This document shows, one piece after another, positions 60,045 through 64,000 of a stretch of DNA of 64,000 bases. Source of the stretch: Marinomonas sp. IMCC 4694 (lineage in GTDB: Bacteria > Pseudomonadota > Gammaproteobacteria > Pseudomonadales > Marinomonadaceae); assembly GCF_008122525.1 (NCBI RefSeq), contig NZ_VSRV01000001.1, forward strand, positions 372,001 through 436,000, read 5' to 3'. The number at the start of each line of letters is the position of its first letter. The first letter of the stretch is position 1. Made by a program: the position numbers and the translations under genes. The notes under the pieces were generated by a model that had not been told where the DNA came from, searched no databases, and saw only the letters and a program-made list of their open reading frames with translations.

Positions 60045-61319
60045 ATGAGCCAAGCAGTTGGAATAAATTTCAAAAAAAGCATCATTGATACCATTGTTGC
60101 TGGTTTCTTAGCGCTTATCCTATTCGGACCTATTGTTGGGGTTTTGCTTGATGGATACGAATTCGAAACAGGCTTTGGTCGTGTGGCCTGGATGGTCGCT
60201 GTTGTGATGGCTGGTCGTTTTGTTATGTCGTGCTTTTTTCAAACTGAAAAAGGCATCGCTATGGCATTCCGCTATGCAAATAGCGACGACGGCGCCACTG
60301 TGCTCGCACCGGGCCACAAATCTAAAATGGTGTGGATCATACCTTTGGTCATCGTGATTGGCCTTTTAGTGCCTTTCATCGCGTCTAAATACATTCTTAC
60401 CGTAATTATTTTAGGTTTGATTTACGTTCTGCTTGGTTTAGGCCTTAACATCGTCGTTGGCCTCGCCGGTTTGCTAGATCTAGGCTTTGTCGGTTTCTAT
60501 GCTATTGGTGCCTATGGTTTAGCGCTTGGGTATGAAAACTTAGGCTTGGGCTTTTGGTCCATGTTGCCCATTGCGGCTATTTTAGCTGCCGTCGCCGGTG
60601 CTATTTTAGGGTTCCCTGTGTTGCGTATGCACGGTGACTACTTGGCCATTGTGACATTGGGTTTTGGTGAGATCATTCGATTAGTACTGACAAATTGGGC
60701 GTCCTTTACGCACGGCCCCAATGGAGTATCGGCGCCACTGCCTACCTTTTTTGGCTTGGAGTTCAAACGACGCTCAAAAGATGGAGAAACCTTCCACGAG
60801 TTTTTTAATATTCCTTATGACTCAGCATATAAGTATATGTTTATTTATTTGGTCTTGTTTGCCGTGGTTTGGGCGGTTCTTTTCATTAAACATCGTTTGG
60901 TTAAAATGCCAATCGGTCGTGCGTGGGAAGCCTTGCGTGAAGATGAAATAGCGTGTCGTTCACTGGGTCTAAATCACGTTCTGGTTAAGCTCTCTGCGTT
61001 TATGTTAGGTGCATCAACCGGTGGTTTGGCAGGGGTGTTTTTTGCCACGTACCAGGGTTTTGTTAATCCTTCTTCCTTTACCTTCTTTGAATCAGCCTTG
61101 ATTCTTGCCATCGTGGTACTCGGTGGAATGGGCTCTACACTAGGCGTTGTGATAGCGGCTTTCTGTTTGACAGTTTTGCCTGAAATGTTACGAGAGTTCG
61201 CAGAGTATCGTGTATTGATGTTCGGTATTCTGATGGTTGTTATGATGATTTGGAAACCTCGAGGTATTGTTCGTGTAACGCGAACCGGTTTTACAGCGAG
61301 AAAAGGGGCGGTCAAATGA
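60045..61319 (+). CDS. livM: Branched-chain amino-acid ABC transporter permease LivM
   Basis: 424 aa with an N-terminal extension of about 100 residues (extra helices and soluble loop) before the conserved core LLGLGLNIVVGLAGLLDLGFVGFYAIGAYGLALGYE, VLRMHGDYLAIVTLGFGEIIRLVLTNWASFTHGPNGVSA, and ALREDEIACRSLGLNHVLVKLSAFMLGASTGGLAGVFFA. Longer than many relatives; like E. coli LivM with its extra helices. Overlaps livG by four bases. Confidence 0.94.
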   Translation: MSQAVGINFKKSIIDTIVAGFLALILFGPIVGVLLDGYEFETGFGRVAWMVAVVMAGRFVMSCFFQTEKGIAMAFRYANSDDGATVLAPGHKSKMVWIIPLVIVIGLLVPFIASKYILTVIILGLIYVLLGLGLNIVVGLAGLLDLGFVGFYAIGAYGLALGYENLGLGFWSMLPIAAILAAVAGAILGFPVLRMHGDYLAIVTLGFGEIIRLVLTNWASFTHGPNGVSAPLPTFFGLEFKRRSKDGETFHEFFNIPYDSAYKYMFIYLVLFAVVWAVLFIKHRLVKMPIGRAWEALREDEIACRSLGLNHVLVKLSAFMLGASTGGLAGVFFATYQGFVNPSSFTFFESALILAIVVLGGMGSTLGVVIAAFCLTVLPEMLREFAEYRVLMFGILMVVMMIWKPRGIVRVTRTGFTARKGAVK

Positions 61320-62197
61320 GCCAAGAACATATCTTAAAAGTCGAAAACTTGGTGATGCACTTTGGTGGCATCAAAGCCTTAAACGACGTGAATTTTGACA
61401 TTAAACGTGGTTCTGTGTCCGCGCTCATAGGTCCGAATGGCGCGGGTAAAACCACGGTGTTTAACTGCTTGACTGGGTTTTATAAAGCGACAGGCGGTAA
61501 GATTCTACTGTCTGCGGCTGGCAAAGAAACCAGCATTATTAAGGTATTAGGTGAGCCCTTTAAGCCGACAGACTTCTTTTCACCGGTCGCTTTTTTTAAT
61601 CGCCTTAAATACAAGATGTTTGGTGGTTCGCATTTGGTGAATCGTGCGGGTTTGTCTCGTACTTTCCAGAATATTCGTTTGTTTAAAGAAATGTCAGTGG
61701 TGGAAAACCTATTGGTTGCCCAACACATGCGAGTCAATCGCAGCCTAATTTCAGGTATTCTGAATACTAGGTCGTACCGCAAAGCCGAAGAAGAAGCGTT
61801 AGAGCGTGTATTTTATTGGTTAGGAGTGGTCGATTTGACCGATTCAGCCAATCGCTTGGCGGGTGAGCTATCTTATGGCCAGCAGCGTCGTTTAGAGATT
61901 GCGCGCGCTATGTGTACCAATCCTGAGATCGTTTGTTTGGATGAGCCTGCCGCAGGTTTGAACCCGTCTGAGACGGAAGCGCTGACCAAGATGATTCGTG
62001 TATTGCGAGATGAACACAATACCACGGTGCTTTTGATTGAGCACGACATGGGTATGGTGATGGACATTTCAGATTACATCGTTGTGTTAGACCATGGCGA
62101 AGTGATCGCCAAAGGGGGTCCAGATGAGATTAAAAATAATCCAAAAGTTATTGCGGCTTATTTGGGTGCAGAAGAAGACGAAGAGGTGACACTATGA
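61316..62197 (+). CDS. livG: Branched-chain amino-acid ABC transporter ATPase LivG
   Basis: 293 aa ATPase. Walker A GPNGAGKT, signature SYGQQRRLEIARAM, Walker B IVCLDEPAAGLNP, H-loop VLLIEHDMGMVMDISDYIVVLDHG. The true start is the ATG at 61316 (overlapping the livM stop codon), giving MSQEHILKVENLVMHFGG; the frame upstream is livM sequence read in another frame. An insert of about 35 residues (FKPTDFFSPVAFFNRLKYKMFGG) lies before the Q-loop, as in LivG. Confidence 0.96.
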   Translation: MSQEHILKVENLVMHFGGIKALNDVNFDIKRGSVSALIGPNGAGKTTVFNCLTGFYKATGGKILLSAAGKETSIIKVLGEPFKPTDFFSPVAFFNRLKYKMFGGSHLVNRAGLSRTFQNIRLFKEMSVVENLLVAQHMRVNRSLISGILNTRSYRKAEEEALERVFYWLGVVDLTDSANRLAGELSYGQQRRLEIARAMCTNPEIVCLDEPAAGLNPSETEALTKMIRVLRDEHNTTVLLIEHDMGMVMDISDYIVVLDHGEVIAKGGPDEIKNNPKVIAAYLGAEEDEEVTL

Positions 62198-62907
62198 CAT
62201 CTTTGATGGAATTTAAGAACGTAGATGTTCATTACGGTCCGATACAAGCCCTTAAACAAGTGTCATTGACCGTAAATGAAGGTGAAATTGTTACCCTAAT
62301 TGGTGCAAATGGCGCAGGAAAATCCACGTTATTGATGTCGATTTTTGGTCAGCCTCGTATTTCTGCAGGTGAGATTATCTATCGCGGTGAAGACATTTCG
62401 CAAAAGTCTGCGCATTACGTTGCCTCTAACGGTTTAGCGCAATCGCCAGAAGGCCGTCGTATTTTTCCAAGTATGTCGGTAGAAGAAAATCTTTTGATGG
62501 GGACCATTCCTATCGGCATGGACCATGCGGAAGAAGACATGCAGCGTATGTTTGAGTTGTTTCCTCGCTTATTAGAGCGTCGTAACCAGCGTGCATCTAC
62601 CATGTCGGGCGGTGAGCAGCAAATGCTGGCGATTGCACGTGCGCTGATGAGTCGCCCTAAGTTGCTTCTGTTGGATGAGCCGAGTTTGGGCCTAGCGCCA
62701 ATCATTGTGAAGCAAATCTTCCAGATTTTGAAAGACGTTGCCAGTACGGGTATGACGATTTTCTTAGTAGAGCAAAATGCAAACCACGCTCTAAAACTGG
62801 CTAATCGTGGTTATGTTATGGTGAATGGTGAAATACGGATGACAGGGACGGGCCAAGAGCTGTTGGTTAACCCGGATGTACGTGAAGCGTATTTGGGTGG
62901 ACACTAA
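62194..62907 (+). CDS. livF: Branched-chain amino-acid ABC transporter ATPase LivF
   Basis: 237 aa ATPase. Walker A GANGAGKS, signature MSGGEQQMLAIARAL, Walker B LLLLDEPSLGLAP, H-loop FLVEQNANHALKL. Starts inside the end of livG (ATGA overlap), so coupled. Together with LivG it powers the importer. A strong terminator follows 46 bases after. Confidence 0.97.
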   Translation: MTSLMEFKNVDVHYGPIQALKQVSLTVNEGEIVTLIGANGAGKSTLLMSIFGQPRISAGEIIYRGEDISQKSAHYVASNGLAQSPEGRRIFPSMSVEENLLMGTIPIGMDHAEEDMQRMFELFPRLLERRNQRASTMSGGEQQMLAIARALMSRPKLLLLDEPSLGLAPIIVKQIFQILKDVASTGMTIFLVEQNANHALKLANRGYVMVNGEIRMTGTGQELLVNPDVREAYLGGH

Positions 62908-62952
62908 AATAGCCTCGTAAACCGATTTCATTGCCACTAAAAGCGTTTATTC

Positions 62953-62997
62953 AAAAAGCCTCGCCCTGTTTATACAAAAATGGTGCGAGGCTTTTTT
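62953..62997 (+). terminator. Terminator of the liv operon
   Basis: AAAAAGCCTCGC pairs with GCGAGGCTTTTTT; loop about 20 bases; T run follows. It lies 46 bases past livF, and the A/T flanks allow it to serve the convergent tsaC gene too. Confidence 0.82.
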
Positions 62998-63058
62998 GTT
63001 GCTTGTGGATAATGATGGGGCTTTTGCACAGTGTTTTTATCGCATGTTTTTGGCTACG

Positions 63059-63616
63059 TTATGCTCTAAACACGGCGTCTGTCAGGATGTCCTTCACCTG
63101 AGAAGGTTGGGATGCGTTGCCAAGCGGTGCATCAAAGATAGCGTCAATGCGATCGCCAAAATACAGGTGAACTTCTTCTGCGCTCATGGCTGGCGCCAGT
63201 CCTGCAGGGTTGGCGGAGGTTGACACAAGTACACCTTGGAAAGCCAAGCACAGTGTTTGTACTGGTGGATGTTGAGACAAGCGTATGGCAACGCTTTGGT
63301 GTTCGCCTCGTACCCAGCTTGGCGCGATGTGCGTGTCTGGAACCACCCAAGACGTTGGCATGGCATTGTCACTGATTAAACGCTGATAAGCGGCCGCATC
63401 TAAGGTTTCTTTCCAAGCGGAAAGTGCGTTAGCCTCACCCGCAATTAAAATAAGGCCTTTTGATTCAGGGCGATCTTTCAGGGCTAATATACGTTTCACC
63501 GCAGCGTGATTAAAGGGGTCGCAGCCTAACCCCCATACGCCTTCTGTTGGGTAAGCAATGACGCCACCCTGTCGAATAATATCAGCCAATACGGCCACAG
63601 ATGTTATAAGATTCAT
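63059..63616 (-). CDS. tsaC: Threonylcarbamoyl-AMP synthase (TsaC/YrdC family)
   Basis: 185 aa. YrdC fold: GGVIAYPTEGVWGLGCDPFNHAAVKRILALKDRPESKGLILIAG (KxR-S/T-x-K nucleotide site: KDRPESKGL), SWVVPDTHIAPSWVRGEHQSVAIRLSQHP, and VLVSTSANPAGLAPA. It makes threonylcarbamoyl-AMP for tRNA t6A37. Length matches the stand-alone TsaC (RimN) form rather than the longer Sua5. Confidence 0.93.
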   Translation of the reverse strand: MNLITSVAVLADIIRQGGVIAYPTEGVWGLGCDPFNHAAVKRILALKDRPESKGLILIAGEANALSAWKETLDAAAYQRLISDNAMPTSWVVPDTHIAPSWVRGEHQSVAIRLSQHPPVQTLCLAFQGVLVSTSANPAGLAPAMSAEEVHLYFGDRIDAIFDAPLGNASQPSQVKDILTDAVFRA

Positions 63617-63685
63617 AGGATTAAGACTCGAAAAGAGAACAAAAATAAGACGGCAACGACATATTGAAGCGGCCTCTGAAGGAGG

Positions 63686-63735
63686 CTCCCACTATCGAAA
63701 GAGGCACGGTATTGTCGACAATCAATAGTAGGGAG
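63686..63735. repeat. Nested inverted repeats in the intergenic region
   Basis: Outer arms CTCCCACTAT / ATAGTAGGGAG (one bulge) enclose a perfect palindrome ATTGTCGACAAT at 63711-63722. It lies between the tsaC start and the end of the partial gene, so it may be that gene's terminator or an operator for tsaC. Confidence 0.4.
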
Positions 63736-63764
63736 TGCTGTTTTATAGCACCAACATAGTTGGG

Positions 63765-64000
63765 TTACATCGCGTTAATCTTGTCTCTGATTTCACTTAT
63801 TTTACTGGTCATCACTTTTTCTAAGTGCTCGAGCTCGTTAACCAAATCTTCTTTTGTTACCTTAACCTCGTGTTGTCTGCCAACAATTTGCTCCAGCTCT
63901 TCCATCGCACGAAGAACAATAAGCGAGGGTTCTTGAACTTGGCGGTAGGTCTGTTGACCACCATCCGCGAGTACGGTTTTGGTTGAGCGCCCAAATTTGA
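63765..64000 (-). CDS. Partial hypothetical protein, C-terminal part
   Basis: The minus-strand frame is open from the window edge to a TAA at 63765-63767, giving about 77 residues ending VMTSKISEIRDKINAM. Sequence is polar with a likely coiled coil (LRAMEELEQIVGRQHEVKVTKEDLVNELEHLEKV). An internal ATG (MEELEQ) has no good Shine-Dalgarno sequence, so the start is probably beyond the window. Not recognised. Confidence 0.45.
   Translation of the reverse strand, partial: KFGRSTKTVLADGGQQTYRQVQEPSLIVLRAMEELEQIVGRQHEVKVTKEDLVNELEHLEKVMTSKISEIRDKINAM

Noticed and set aside
1..64000. CRISPR array, insertion sequence, prophage, tRNA or rRNA gene
   Set aside because: No regular spaced repeats, transposase, integrase, phage structural gene, tRNA cloverleaf or rRNA segment was seen on reading.

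Overview
The window looks like chromosomal DNA from a marine gammaproteobacterium of the Oceanospirillales, most like Marinomonas. This is inferred from gene content (three TRAP transporters, a Mrp antiporter, pobA, a siaABCD-type operon, Pseudomonas-like lysine genes) and moderate GC; no rRNA or other taxonomic marker is present. I see no tRNA, rRNA, CRISPR array, insertion sequence or prophage. Almost all of the window is densely coding and the genes are intact; only the last gene is cut by the window end.

Layout. 0.3-6.8 kb: housekeeping (mqo, a YfcL-like protein, a Fre-type flavin reductase, rho, ppx, a small unknown gene). 6.9-12.7 kb: a six-gene Mrp Na+/H+ antiporter operon with fused A and B subunits. 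13-15.1 kb: a soluble zinc-binding-type chemoreceptor and a divergent c-di-GMP phosphodiesterase. 15.2-20.4 kb: a 2-oxoacid-type TRAP transporter followed by a Cache-domain histidine kinase and a NarL-type regulator. 20.4-25.2 kb: gntR, gntK and a second TRAP transporter, tied together by three GntR-type palindromes, so probably a TRAP-based gluconate uptake regulon. 25.5-29.3 kb: siaABCD, a phosphatase/kinase/adaptor/diguanylate cyclase cascade. 29.3-31.9 kb: a cNMP-CBS-DUF294 protein and a DnaQ-like exonuclease. 31.9-34.8 kb: unsaturated-uronate catabolism (RpiB-type isomerase, kdgF, kdgR, kduD) with KdgR-like boxes. 34.9-41.2 kb: pobR/pobA, a SEC-C protein and a third TRAP transporter.

41.2-44.8 kb: a cell-envelope lipoprotein cluster (LPP20-like, LpoB-like, COG3014-like) with a 40-residue CPxC membrane peptide upstream. 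44.9-46.1 kb: secB, grxC, yibN. 46.3-52.2 kb: an L-lysine/pipecolate/2-aminoadipate degradation block (DUF1338/HglS-like, LysR, amaB, amaA, LysR). 52.3-57.4 kb: gpmI, envC, ctpA, yibQ. In E. coli yibN-grxC-secB lies beside gpmI-envC-yibQ, so the lysine block appears inserted into a conserved locus. 57.9-62.9 kb: livJHMGF, with a sigma-54-like promoter and an inverted repeat upstream. 63.0-64 kb: tsaC and a truncated unknown gene.

Most of the accessory content is high-affinity uptake of organic acids, sugar acids and amino acids, each set next to its own sensor or repressor. Hairpins between the solute-binding-protein gene and the permease genes recur in three of the four uptake operons, which suggests a shared way of making more binding protein than permease.
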